Origin: Dillenia suffruticosa
Taxonomy: Eukaryota > Streptophyta > Magnoliopsida > Dilleniales > Dilleniaceae
Direction: 5' to 3'
Assembly (NCBI GenBank): GCA_033439265.1
Contig: JAVTVX010000020.1
Location: forward strand, 191,001 to 255,000
DNA: 64,000 nt
Shown here: piece by piece, positions 11,021 to 22,200 of the stretch
Layout: every line of letters starts with the position of its first letter
Numbering within the stretch: the first letter of the stretch is position 1
Made by a program: the position numbers and the translations under genes
The notes under the pieces: generated by a model
Databases searched by the model: none
What the model was told of the DNA's origin: nothing
Seen by the model: only the letters and a program-made list of their open reading frames with translations

Positions 11021-13529
11021 TCATGGTAGGATGCTCGTGGATTGCCCAATCATAGAGCTGCGGGTATTGTATACGGCAGACGAGAAGCCACTGAAGGGTT
11101 CGGATGAGCTCTTGTTGTTTGAATCAACAAAGTAGAAATCCGTGGAGGGTTCAAGCAAGCCCGCGGTGTCTTCGCAATCAGAATTAGTTTGAACCCAGGG
11201 GTAGGGGTGCCTCTTAAACCCTTTCATCCCTTCAAGCTCCATTAGCACTTGCTTCATTGTTGGCCTCTCTTGCCCCCTCAACTTGATGCATCTCCTTGCA
11301 AGCTGCGCAACTGCCAGCAGCTGCTCCTTGTTCCCCTCATTCATTACTCCTCCCTCCACAATCTCAAGCATTCTATTCTCTCTCATCATTGACAGAAAAT
11401 AGGAGGCCAAGTTCCGGTGCGCCGCACCTCTCTCCTGTGATATGGGCAATTGTCCTGTCATTAGTTCTATGAGAACAATACCAAAACTATAAACATCACT
11501 CTTCTCTGTTAATTGGCCTGTGTGAAAATACCCTGGGTCCAAATACCCTAGGGTCCCCTGTACTAGGGTAGACAGTTGAGACTGATCGATGGGTATCAAC
11601 CTTGAGGCTCCAAAATCAGAAACTTTTGCCGTGTACTTGTCATCCAGCAATATGTTGGCGCACTTGACATCTCGGTGCACAATTGGAATAGAAGCTGCGG
11701 AGTGGAGGTATGCTAGAGCAGCTGCTGTTTCCGTTGCTATTCTCAGGCGGTGATCCCAAGATAATGATATGGAATTTCGGCCGTCATTGTCGTGAATATG
11801 GTGATGGAGTGTCCCGTTTGAGACGAACTCGTAGACCAACAGTGGAACTTCGGTCTCCAGACAACACCCCAAGAGTTTAACCACATTTCGGTGATTCACC
11901 CGGGTGAGGATGACTACCTCGTTTATCATTTGTTCCATTTGTGTTGTGTCTTCGGCTAGTTTTGACTTCTTGATCGCTACTGTCCTCTTGTCCGGTAATG
12001 TTCCTTTGTAGACAGTTCCGTTGCCTCCTTCCCCTAGGATCCTACTCTCGCTGTAATTGTCAGTGGCCTTCTCCAGCTCAGCGGCACTGAAGATTCTGGT
12101 CGACTCCGCAGCACCTTCCCGGGAAGCAATTTGCTGCTGCAGCAGTAAACCTCCATTTTTCTGGAAAAACTTCTCCCTGAGCTTGATTAGATTTCTCCTC
12201 TTTATGGTAAAGTATAACCAAGAGATGCTCACAAGCAGGAAAAGGAAACCAAAACCCAACCCTGTTTTGCTCAAAGATGAGAAATGTCACACTGTGAAGA
12301 AGGAATCAAACAATTCAAACATGTGGCAATCGATCAATTACCTAGAGTGAGTTGGATTAAGGGAAACTGTTTAGTTTTTTCGATGCAACCTTTCCCGTCT
12401 TTTCTACCGTCTCCATATGTTCCATGGGGACAGCTACACTTGTAACTCCCAGGAGTATTGACGCATATGCTCTGGCAGGGATTGTTTGGATCCTCACACT
12501 CGTTTATATCTGCAAACATCGTTTCTGGACATGTCAAAATTCATATTATTTATTCTCTCGTGCCATACATACCTGGGGTACCAAGTCTATGTATCTTGGG
12601 AGCTGTGTAAATGGACTAGAGGAGAAAGCAAGTTAAATTATTGAAAATGTCATATTCTTATTACCGTGACAACCGGGGCTGAGATAAGGGTTCCCTTCAT
12701 ATCCTTGGAGGCAACTGCAGCGGTACCCTGGACCATTGTCTGAATCATAACACAAGGTATTCTCCTGACAAGCAAATGCAGTCGTGTTTCTTCGAGCTTC
12801 TTCACAAGTCTGGTTACCGATTGCCCAGTCAAGAACTACAGGAACAGACTTAATTCTCGTGATAAAATTGGGATCGGAAAGATCAGAAACCTCAAATGTG
12901 TACCTCTCCTGGTCTACCAGAAAGGCATAGCTGCAGGGATCATATTGCCAAGTTTTAGTGTGGTTGTTGAGACTCCCTATGGCAGTCTGAAACCTGGCTA
13001 GATTCTTAGGTATGGATGTCTGGCAGCAGCCTATGCCCGAGCAGGACCCATTTGTGACATTTTCCTCGGAATTGCAGAGAGAAATGCAACCGCTGGTGTA
13101 GTCCTGCCCCTCAGAGCCTTGAATCAAGGCAAGGGTGTCACAGCCTATGACGGTGAACTTGTTGGCAGTGTAGGAGAAAGTGAAGGGAGGATGGGCCAAA
13201 GAGATAGAGGCAGGGCTTGAGGAGAGGAGCGCACCAGATTCAGCATAGCAGGTGTGAGCCACCCAATTACCTATGCGCACTTGTGTTGACGATATTTCTA
13301 GCACCTCAACATTACCATTGCCTAAGAATGGCTTTGGCGGGTCATAAGAAGTGTTGCAGTTGATGTAGAATGACTCGCTTTGGAAACATCCTTCTCCAAT
13401 GCCATATGGATATGAAATTGTGACATTTCCGCATTTTGATTGGCAGCCTGGCTTGGTGTCGGCTGCTGATGAACCTAATATAATGAGGCAACAGAGAAGC
13501 GCTAGGAAGATTTGCCCCAGCAGATTCAT
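11021..13529 (-). CDS. Wall-associated receptor kinase-like protein, intact
   Basis: This is a plasma-membrane receptor kinase of the WAK/WAKL family, which binds cell-wall pectin and signals in growth and defence. I read three exons: 13529-12665, 12509-12342 and 12261-11021. Phases agree and give 757 residues. Residues 1-22 are a signal peptide ([19 protein letters not shown]). A cysteine-rich GUB_WAK region begins at about residue 29 ([17 protein letters not shown]). Exon 2 is a calcium-binding EGF module ([19 protein letters not shown]). A membrane segment lies at 345-364. The kinase has [16 protein letters not shown] (Lys about 442), HRDVKCAN (541-548) and DFG (560-562), so it is an RD kinase with all key residues. 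The exon-3 acceptor was placed at AACAG/GG because the more obvious CACAG at about 12292 would give an immediate stop. It lies in tandem with the dead WAK copy at 2.9-9.2 kb on the same strand. Confidence 0.9.
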
Positions 13530-14758
13530 ACCTTTTTTATGGCAAGAAAAAACAGGTATGCTAGGCTAGCTACTAATTATGAATTTGGCCAAGAGTATTA
13601 ATCACCGGTTGGATTTCGCTCTGCCAATGGAAGGCTATTTATTGAGGAGAGAGTGAAGAGATGAATATGCTGAACTTGTCAGCAAAATCCGCGGTGGCTG
13701 TGTAAGTATAAACTAGCAGCAGCAGGCCATAATTTCCGGTCCCCGGGCCCTACCAACTTGTGACAAAGGCAACTTTTTTGGTCATAACCATAATTTTTCT
13801 TTCTTGGCCAATGATAGTATGACAAAAGGAAGATTCTTGCGTACTGTTTGAATTCGATTAAGACCCTTTCTGCGGTGTGCACGTAATGTGATGAATTTGA
13901 ATTTGAATAATACTCATTAGGAATGGCAAAAAAGGATTTGAAAGAGACAACCCTTAAAATCAACTCCACACTATTCAAACCGAATTAATCAGACAAATCT
14001 GGAATACCAACGGTGAAAAAAAAATAGTAATAATGACAATGATTGCAGAATTAAAATGATATCAAAATCAAGAAAATATTCCGTTTGATCGTAAGTGTTG
14101 GACCCTTTTCTAAAATTAGAGAGGAGGTATCTGATTTCAAACCTCAACACGAGTGAGAATAAGAAACTCCTTGTGCAACTAGGTGAAATGAAATGATTAA
14201 TGATTTTCAAGTTACATTTTAACGGTGAGGAACGAGATACTAGTAAATATGAGCAGGTACAGGTACAGTGTGTGTGTAACAAAACTTCCACGGGGAATTT
14301 CTCTAATTCTAATAGGAACAAGGTTTGACTGGAAGCTGTTGCCAATGGATAATGTACATGAGAACACAAGAGTGTGGACGGAATCGAGTGGATGGAAACA
14401 GCAGTCAAATAAGAAAGCAGACGGGGTTGGCTGGTCATTCAATCCAGAATAACGTTGCACCAGTTCAGCTTCTGGTACGGATGGGTGGGGGTATACCTGC
14501 TGCACAAATTTCTGGGGATATTCGTTCCATTGTGTAATTATATAGTTATGATTCCCTGGGTTCAGGCAAAGGCAGCTCCAGTCCAAATTTAACACAGTTT
14601 TTGATCGAATATTTTGTTTATAACCCACCCACCCACCCACCCATCCCCTTTCCCCCGCCCCCAAAAAAAATAATAATAAATACATACATACGATATAATT
14701 ATATGGCACTTCCAATCCATCCATTTAGTTGGTGGAAGCCTTTGGTTACCATTGACTT
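13530..14758. other. WAK-like gene upstream region and intergenic DNA
   Basis: This holds the probable promoter of the WAK-like gene immediately upstream of 13529. No clear coding sequence follows. The minus-strand frames at 13989-14438 and 14212-14724 overlap each other in different frames and lack family motifs. A CCCA-repeat tract sits at about 14630-14645. Confidence 0.45.
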
Positions 14759-14780
14759 ACTTGATCTTAGCCAAAAGGCC
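14759..14780 (-). ncRNA. U2 snRNA 5'-end fragment (not a full gene)
   Basis: The minus strand carries 22 contiguous bases matching the conserved 5' part of U2 spliceosomal RNA: GGCCUUUUGGCUAAGAUCAA followed by GU. The match stops before the branch-point-recognition GUAGUA, and neither the 5' leader (AUACCUUUCUC) nor any downstream U2 stem is present. It is therefore a fragment, perhaps an old retro-copied or rearranged piece, not a working snRNA gene. Confidence 0.5.
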
Positions 14781-14828
14781 GCCATTTGGATATGCTGACT
14801 TCTGACTTGGCATGAAAGCAACACCCAA

Positions 14829-15180
14829 TCCTATATTCCTATCGCAGCTTTATTTGAAGAACGAGGATGTGCTCCAAAGTGTCACAGCACATCAACCTAG
14901 CCCATCGGATTGTAAATGCCTAAGGGCAACGTTTTGTTTTTGTTTCCCTTCCTATTTTTCTTCCTCCCCCCCCCCCCCAAAAAAACCCATATTCCTATCG
15001 CAGCGTTTTTTTTTTTTTTTTTTGGTTACACATGGATTCCTATCGCAGCTTTATTTGAAGAATAAGGTTGCGCTCCGAAGTGTCACATCAAGCCAGTCCA
15101 CCGAATTGTACATGGCTAAGGGCAACGTTTTGTTTTTGTTTATCCTTTTTATTTTTCTTCCCCCCCCCCCCTCCTTTCTT
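14829..15180 (+). repeat. Tandem duplication of about 200 bp ending in poly-C
   Basis: Two related units start with ATTCCTATCGCAGCTTTATT (about 14832 and 15037). Both continue through a GAAGAA..GGxTGxGCTCC block and a CTAAGGGCAACGTTTTGTTT block, then end in a run of C (about 14968-14979 and 15161-15170). A short third copy of ATTCCTATCGCAGCG lies at about 14991-15005, followed by a T-run. No protein is encoded in a consistent frame. Confidence 0.7.
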
Positions 15181-16409
15181 TGAGAATTTTGCCTCTATTT
15201 TGGAAAACCCGGCAACATAAATTACAAACTTCTCGGGGCAATTTCTGATTGTTATGCCCAAAACCAGATGAACATCGGCATCCATAGACATCAACTTGAC
15301 TCTAGACATACCTTTTACATTAAGCAACAGGCCCTAGATGATGAGTAAGTGCAAATTTTGAAATTCCCTAACCAATGACGAACGGTAAAAAGACTGCCGT
15401 CGCTCATTCCACGTTGAGTAAGCTCTACCCTTGTAACCGAGAAATGACGAGAGCATCTTTCTCATTATCAATACTTCCCCCCCACCGGCCCCCAGTTTTC
15501 TTTCATATCATTATTTCAAGACAAATATCCGTATTGAACCAAGATGCAGAACACTAGTAAGTAAACCAGATCACACTTCACCATGAGAAAACCTAGTACA
15601 AACCTAGTACCTAGCCCACAGACAACATCATCAACATCAACATGAAATTTGACTCATAATGCATCTGTAAATGACCACATTATCCGTCCTCTTCACGATC
15701 AAAGGCGTCCACCACCCAGTTGAACCAAACAATACTCCCGAAAAAATGGATCATTTATCTATTATTGAAATGTATGGAACAAATAGATCAACCAGAAATG
15801 ATAGAAGGCATTTACAGACTCCTCCCCCTAATTGACTTTACAATGATTAAAGTTAATTTAGACCGGAACTTTTTGAACCTGATTAACTTTCATAAATATA
15901 AAGGCAAGTGAAAGGAAGGTATAAAAAACCACTATTACAAAAGAAAAGAAGAATCAAACTGACAGCTTCTCAAGTACAGTAGATCGCTTGCTCTCATTTC
16001 TCCGCTTCCCTCACTCTTGTTGGTCAAGGACGTTTCACTCCTGCTTTCATCTCACAAACTATTGGCTTGTCATTTGCTCTGACGTATGACAGTCCACCCA
16101 AGCCATGTCCATTAGGATCTTCAGATTTTGAATTCAACAATCCCAATCAAATGAAATCTACCCACCAACAATCCATAAGGCGTTTCCATATATTCAACTT
16201 CAAGAAAATAATTGTCTTGCTTCCTGTGTCTGGTCCTTTATTCACCAATTAAGTCCTGATGCAAGTGAATTTCCCCATTTTAAGCTAAAATAGCAGTCAT
16301 TTAACTCCACAGGTTGGGAATGGGAACACTCCTCTTACAGATCCTACAGGTGCTGTTAATATGAGTTTTGCTCCCACTTCTCAACATTACTTCCATTCCT
16401 ATGTCCCTA
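15181..16409. other. Intergenic and SPL gene 3' region
   Basis: No gene is recognised. The part closest to 16409 is presumably the 3' untranslated region of the minus-strand SPL gene. The 79-residue frame at 15327-15088 runs into the poly-C tract and has no family motif. Confidence 0.45.
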
Positions 16410-19400
16410 CTACTTGGCGCCATAATGCAAATTTTCCCACTTGAAAGGAATCTGACGGCCAGTGTATGGCGAACCACGCAGAAACAGGCAGACACAAACA
16501 CACACAGCAGCAATTGCAAGCATTGAATGAATAAATGGACGATAAAGCATGCCAGGTGAACCCAGAACTTCCCCGCCATATTTTGTAGCTACAGCTGCAC
16601 ACCTGGAGCAGGTCCTAAGCTTAGACTGGGAATTTCGCCCATGGCAATGATCACCTATGACCCGTTCTTGATGTACCCCATCCTCAACTGATAAGGAGAT
16701 TTGGCCATTGTTCTTATCAGCAAGTTTTTGAGCCACCAAGCTATTGTAAGAATCATTATTCCTCATCAAGGCATATGCATACGGAGACTGCCCATTTGCA
16801 TCAAGAAGAGAATTCCAGCATTGCAACCCAATCTGAATTTTCACCAAACAAATTCTTTACTGACAGTGGCAACAATAGACAAAACCAAATCACTGCATGA
16901 TCTACACACACATATCTATTTCATGATACAGAAACATTATTGATTGAGAAAGAAAAAAGAGGAAATGACAAAGAGAGTGAGGAAACCACAAATTTTCCAA
17001 ACATACAGAAAACAGGAAACAAAGGAAAGCTTCAGAAGAACTAGCCAACAACATTAATTAAATAGGCACATATAATGAAACTTGTGGGCTTATTATACAA
17101 GCACACATAAAGTGAAAAAACAAAACTACACCTAAGGAATAGGATCAAAGAACCAAGGCTGGAGTTTGTGAGAAACCAAGATGCAGTGCAGTGTTCTACA
17201 ATTCAAATTGAATTAATCATCAGCGAGAGTTGATCACATAGAATTCACCACTGAACAACTTAGAAGGGATACAACAGATAATAAAGTACCTCTTGGGGAT
17301 CACTTGTCAGAGCATCAACAATGTCATCAGAACCGGACATACTAGCAGTCAAATGGAGAGGGGTGATGCCACCAGGTCCTGCGTCATTAGGTGCAAAGAT
17401 ATACATCTTCAAGGTACTATCACTACTTGTCACAAAATAATGGAGAAGCAAGTCAACCATGTTTCTGGACCTCCTTTTAACAGCCCTGTTTAACAGGTGA
17501 ACCTCTTGCAGCATTTTCAGTGACTCATTTGATAGGTTATCCCTTCTGAAGTTAATCACCACAAGAATATCTAGCAGTGTTTTGACAAGAGCACAATAGT
17601 CCCTTTCAACTGAAAGCGTCAAGAGAAACTTGAATCGTGTAATACTATAATCAGAACCCTCAAATTTATTAATACTCCTTTGGAACAGCCATCCTAGTTC
17701 ATTTAGAAAGTGAAGGATCTCTACCATCGACTTTGGACGGCCAAAGTCATCAAGATGTTCCTCGATCTCTGTCCCTTCATCGAACTCCTGTTCAAGAAGT
17801 CTCAGTTCACTGCAAACAGCTGCATCAGCTACGATCACTGGAAAACTGTTACCTTTGAAACCATTTTCCACCTGTTCAAGAAATGGCAAAAATGTCAGTT
17901 ACAAGACAAAATTTTGGCATAAATTATATTATGTAAAAATTTAAAGAATGGTATGTATTATTATATAAAATATATATCAGCATATACCTCAATGAAACAG
18001 CGACCAAGAGAACCAAGATGTGATCCATGAAAAGTAAAGTTCCCCAAGCTTATCTCATCAAACAACGTGTTCTTAATGGATGGTCCTGTAACTTCCTCCG
18101 TTACATATTGACCCATATATGCCCAATGTATCCTGTAAATACCAACTTGTAGCTAAGGGGAAGGGGAAAAAATATACAGTTTCCTTATACAAATAGAATA
18201 TTTACTTGCCTGGTCCCAGGATTACTCAGATTCCTACCCTTCAATGTAAGAGTGGTCTGTTGCCCTCCTACAACTGCTAAAGGGAACACGGAGATCAACT
18301 CTGGGGCACTCGAGGTTCTCCAAGATCTAGACAGATGGATCCTTCCTGAAGATTGAAATTATTTTGTAACAATATGTAGTGATGAATGAGACCTTCGATT
18401 CCGTATGTAAATCACATCCCACAGGTCTGCAAATTAGAAATTATTATGATCTGAGATCTGGAAACAATAAAGGGACTCACCATCATTGTGCAATGCTAAC
18501 TGCCTGCCAATACAAACAAGAAATCTTCCATGTCTCCAAAAATCAGATTCTGAATTATGAACCAAAGAGTTGATATGCTCAAAAAGGTTCCCTTCAAGCT
18601 AAAAACAACACGAGCCCTGCAAGTGGTCAGTGCAAAGGCAATAATGGACGTATGTAGTTACTTTATGCAGTCAATATACTGACTTGCTCCCATGCAGCAG
18701 ATGGCATTGATGTGTAGATTGATAAAACCACACAACCAGGCCTAATATAGCTCTCCATTTCTGATGGACTGTGAGAAAGCCAATTATAGATCTGACCACC
18801 AAAAGAATCACCGAGTCATTAGTATTCCTTCCAATCAGACAATTCATTGTAAGACCATGAAAACCACATTGTCACCTGTGATCGCAAGGTCTGTGGGAAG
18901 TGACTGGGATCTTTGTCAAAAAGTTTAAACATTATTCGGCCCGTGCGATCCTAAAGAAAAAGCAAAATGCATCAGGCTCAAATTCATTAGAACTCATTCA
19001 ATTGCAGCTCTGTTGTATGAAAATAGATAACAAGGTAAGAGAGCATGAAGAGCACAGGGTTGACTCCTGCGTCACCTGAGCATCAGAGTGCAAACTGGAA
19101 GGTGAATGATCAGACCCTGATGAAGAAGTGTACCCTCCCTGGTATGCCATACTTGGAGACGATACATTCCCACTTCTCCTGTTTTCCACTCCAAAGAGCT
19201 CAAGCGGCATGTTGCAACCATGAATCGTGCTGGTTTCAAGATTAGCATTTTCTTCTCTACTCCGAAAATTTCTCTCATGCTTAATAGTTTTAGATGAACT
19301 CTGGATTGGGAAGAGATTTTGCAGAACATGAGGGGAAGAAGAAGGAGAACGCTCTTCCACAGGATTTCTGCTGTCGGAAGAAAAGTACATCCTAGTAGAT

Positions 19401-21104
19401 GAAACTTTTGGCCGGCTGTCATCTTCGGGTGAGGATGTAAAGAGCTGTAATGGTAAAGTAACTCGAGTCTCTTCAACATGGCAGTCGAATTCTTCACCAA
19501 GTGACTGGCAAGAGGTACTACTCCTCTCCCCCACAATAGCGACACTCTCTGGAATTGCTCTGTTTTTCATATTAAAACCATTGCCTTGATCCTGGAAGGT
19601 TGACCTAGTTTTTTCACTGTCACTACTCTGGCAGCTTCTTTGGGACAGAATATCTACGACATGAGGAACTGAAGCTGCCAGTGTAGAAGAAAGAACAGCA
19701 AGCAAGTCTGCAGTTGATGAACAGGATGAATTTCCACCATTTTTGTTTTGATGTCCAAATGAAGCCTGCTGCAAAACATTCATATTTGAATTTCCTAAAT
19801 TGGGCAACTTAGCAGTAACCTCAGCTGGTAGAGATGAATTGAGCTTCTGGAGAATCTGAATCAGCTGTTCCCTTTTAGGACTTGACGAAGGATGGAAGCT
19901 CATACGTTCTTTGTTGCCTATATCTCAGAAAATCATCTAAGTCAGAATTCAGATGTTTAAGTGAGATAATCAAAAAGAAAGAAAGAAAATACTTTCATGA
20001 AACAACCAATACCTTGGCCACGCGCTAGTGCTCTTAATAGGTTGACAATATCCAAATTTCCATTGGCATGATTTTCTGCACTGCCAGGTACCACAACCCT
20101 TGAGGTGACATCCTCTGGCTGGGTTTTCCTCCTCCGTCGGTTGTGCCCAGCCAGTCTACGCCTACAACTTCTTTTGCCCTCATCAAATTCCGAAAGGGGA
20201 TGAAACCTACAATAGCGGAAAGAGTCCTTACTCTAATCGCAATGACGGATAGAAATTTTTTCGCCACAAATAATTTCCAGGTGAGGCAAAGGAGAAAAGA
20301 TTTTTTTTTTTTTTAAAGAAAAGGTTACGAGGGTACAGCCACAGCAAAACACTGGGTTAGGAATGCTTAGAAATGAGAAGCTGAGACAAGGGAGAATATT
20401 TAAGATTCAGAGGAGATGATGGAGTAAGTGAAAGAGAAGAAATGAAGGCGATACCTGCTGCACTGCTGGCAGAACCTCTGCATCTGCTTGCCAACAAGGG
20501 CTTTAGTGGATTTGCTGTGAGCCTCGCATACCTTGTGGCGACGGTGATAATCTTTAGCGTTAGACAGATTGCTTTTACAGTCATCAACCTGACACGTGGG
20601 ATAGTTAGTGCCACCGGGAGAACCTGATCGAACCCTTTTGTTAGGCCTAGTCGACGCTGGCTCCACAGCCGCAACCGCAGAATTCAAGGCTCCCCCAAGC
20701 TTTAACTTAAGGGTCTCATCGTCCTCCTCCAATCGAGACTTACTTGATGCCGCATGAGTGGTCCTAGTACTAGTGTCGTCCAATCTCTTCTTTTGATCAG
20801 AAGTGGCGGGGGCTGGGGAGGTCCCAGAACCCCGAAGGCGAAGAGCGCCGCCGCCGTCCAAAGGCCTGGCGAGCATCATCACGCTGTCCCAGTTCCAATG
20901 ATTAGGGTTCCAAGTGTCCATAGGGATCTGATAACCTGAACCAAACCGATTATTGGGGTGCTGCTGTCTTGGTGGGAGTTGATTATGGTAAGGCAGAGGT
21001 AGATCACGCTTGCTGGGCATGGTGGGTGGTCCATCCCAGAAGCGAGCGGGAACCTTCTGGTGGATGAATATCGGAGTAGCCACCTGTGGGCCCGCTTCTT
21101 CCAT
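16410..21104 (-). CDS. SPL14/SPL16-like SBP-box transcription factor with ankyrin region
   Basis: This is a large-clade squamosa promoter-binding-like factor that binds GTAC-core DNA. I read ten exons: 21104-20455, 20206-20013, 19917-19076, 18950-18876, 18791-18684, 18598-18481, 18345-18210, 18132-17988, 17871-17290 and 16832-16410. All phases agree, giving 1090 residues, the usual size for the clade. The N-terminus ([16 protein letters not shown]) is typical of the SPL14 group. The SBP domain spans about 169-245, with zinc ligands C171, C176, C193, H196, C212, C215, H219 and C231 and a basic nuclear signal ([13 protein letters not shown]). The first SBP intron falls at the conserved [12 protein letters not shown] position. 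An ankyrin-like region lies at about 880-960 ([14 protein letters not shown]). A hydrophobic segment ([18 protein letters not shown]) lies near 1053-1070. Intron 7 uses a GC donor (18209-18208). No miR156 site is expected in this clade, and I saw none. Confidence 0.95.
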
Positions 21105-22200
21105 GTCTTCCCCTCAAAAGACCTCTGACAATCCCTACCAAAAACCGCGTATTGTATACTCATAGGAAGATTGAATAAATTCCTCTCTATAGTAACAGAG
21201 AAGGTCAAAGTGCATAACGTTGTGGCATCACAAAACTATAACAGCTTCCGATTTTGAATTAGAATTAGATCAGATTTAGTCATAGAAATTGAAAAATGAA
21301 AAAAGGGCCAAGTTTCATGTTCATTCCCTTCCAGTATAATATATTTATGTTGGTAATCTTAAAAGAAAATAAAAGGAGAGAGAGAGAGTCTCTTAACATA
21401 CTTTACCTCTTTGCTTCAAGGATTTGAAGAATATAGCAGAGCTTCAACTTGAGAAGAAGAAGAATCTTGGGTAAATAAGTTGCTCCTCCTCAACCACATG
21501 ATCTGAAAGCGTCAAACTCTTCAACCTCTGGAATATAGAAAACCGCAATCTCGCCCCCTTCCCCCACACATCAAACAAACTCTTCAATTGATACCCGATC
21601 TGAAATCCGAACACAACACCGCAAATCCAAAGTTGATGAGACCGACACCTCTTCCCTCCCTGTCTCTTCTCTCGGTTTTTTTTTTTTTTTTTTTAATATT
21701 TGTAATTTTGGCCAAAACGGTAAATAGAAGCGAGACTTGAACTTTATGAAGAGAGAGCCAAAGACTGCTTACGAAAATTCAGAGGCGAGCGATGAAAGTA
21801 AAGAAGTTTGACACTTCACCACCACCAGCAATTTTTTCTTTTCGCAATTTCTCCTCTTCCGATATTTTCCCATATACTCCGATATGGTAAGAATGGTAGA
21901 ATTTACTTACTCGCTCCCTTTCCCCGCCTCTCTCCTCTGTCTCTCTTGTACGGTATGGTCCACTCATTTTCTTTTACTTTTACTCTTTTTTCCATTAAAA
22001 AAAAAATTTGTTTTTTGTGGAGTGTGGGGTCAAGACGACCTGGCCATTAGCTTTTTTGCAGGATTCTTTGCTCCCTTTCCTTCTTCATACGTACGGTCGG
22101 TCTCTGCATTTATAATAAAGCCCTTCCTCTCTTATTTCCTCCAACCCCTCCGCCGTACGGTGTGTTTTACAAAGAGATAAAAGAAAAGGAAAGGGAAAGG
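21105..22200. other. SPL gene 5' region (promoter/5' UTR)
   Basis: Upstream of the SPL start lie a GA-repeat (about 21378-21389) and an A/T-rich block. The CT-rich DNA at about 21900-21950 resembles plant promoter Y-patches. No TATA box or start site can be fixed from sequence alone, and a 5' UTR intron is possible. No other gene is recognised. Confidence 0.45.

Noticed and set aside
12285..12300. CACAG acceptor as start of WAK exon 3
   Set aside because: In the required phase it gives a stop within two codons; the next in-phase acceptor (AACAG, exon from 12261) gives an open frame leading straight into the membrane segment.
12057..12350. Plus-strand 97-residue frame over the WAK-like gene
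   Set aside because: Antisense to the exon-3 start and intron of the intact minus-strand kinase gene.
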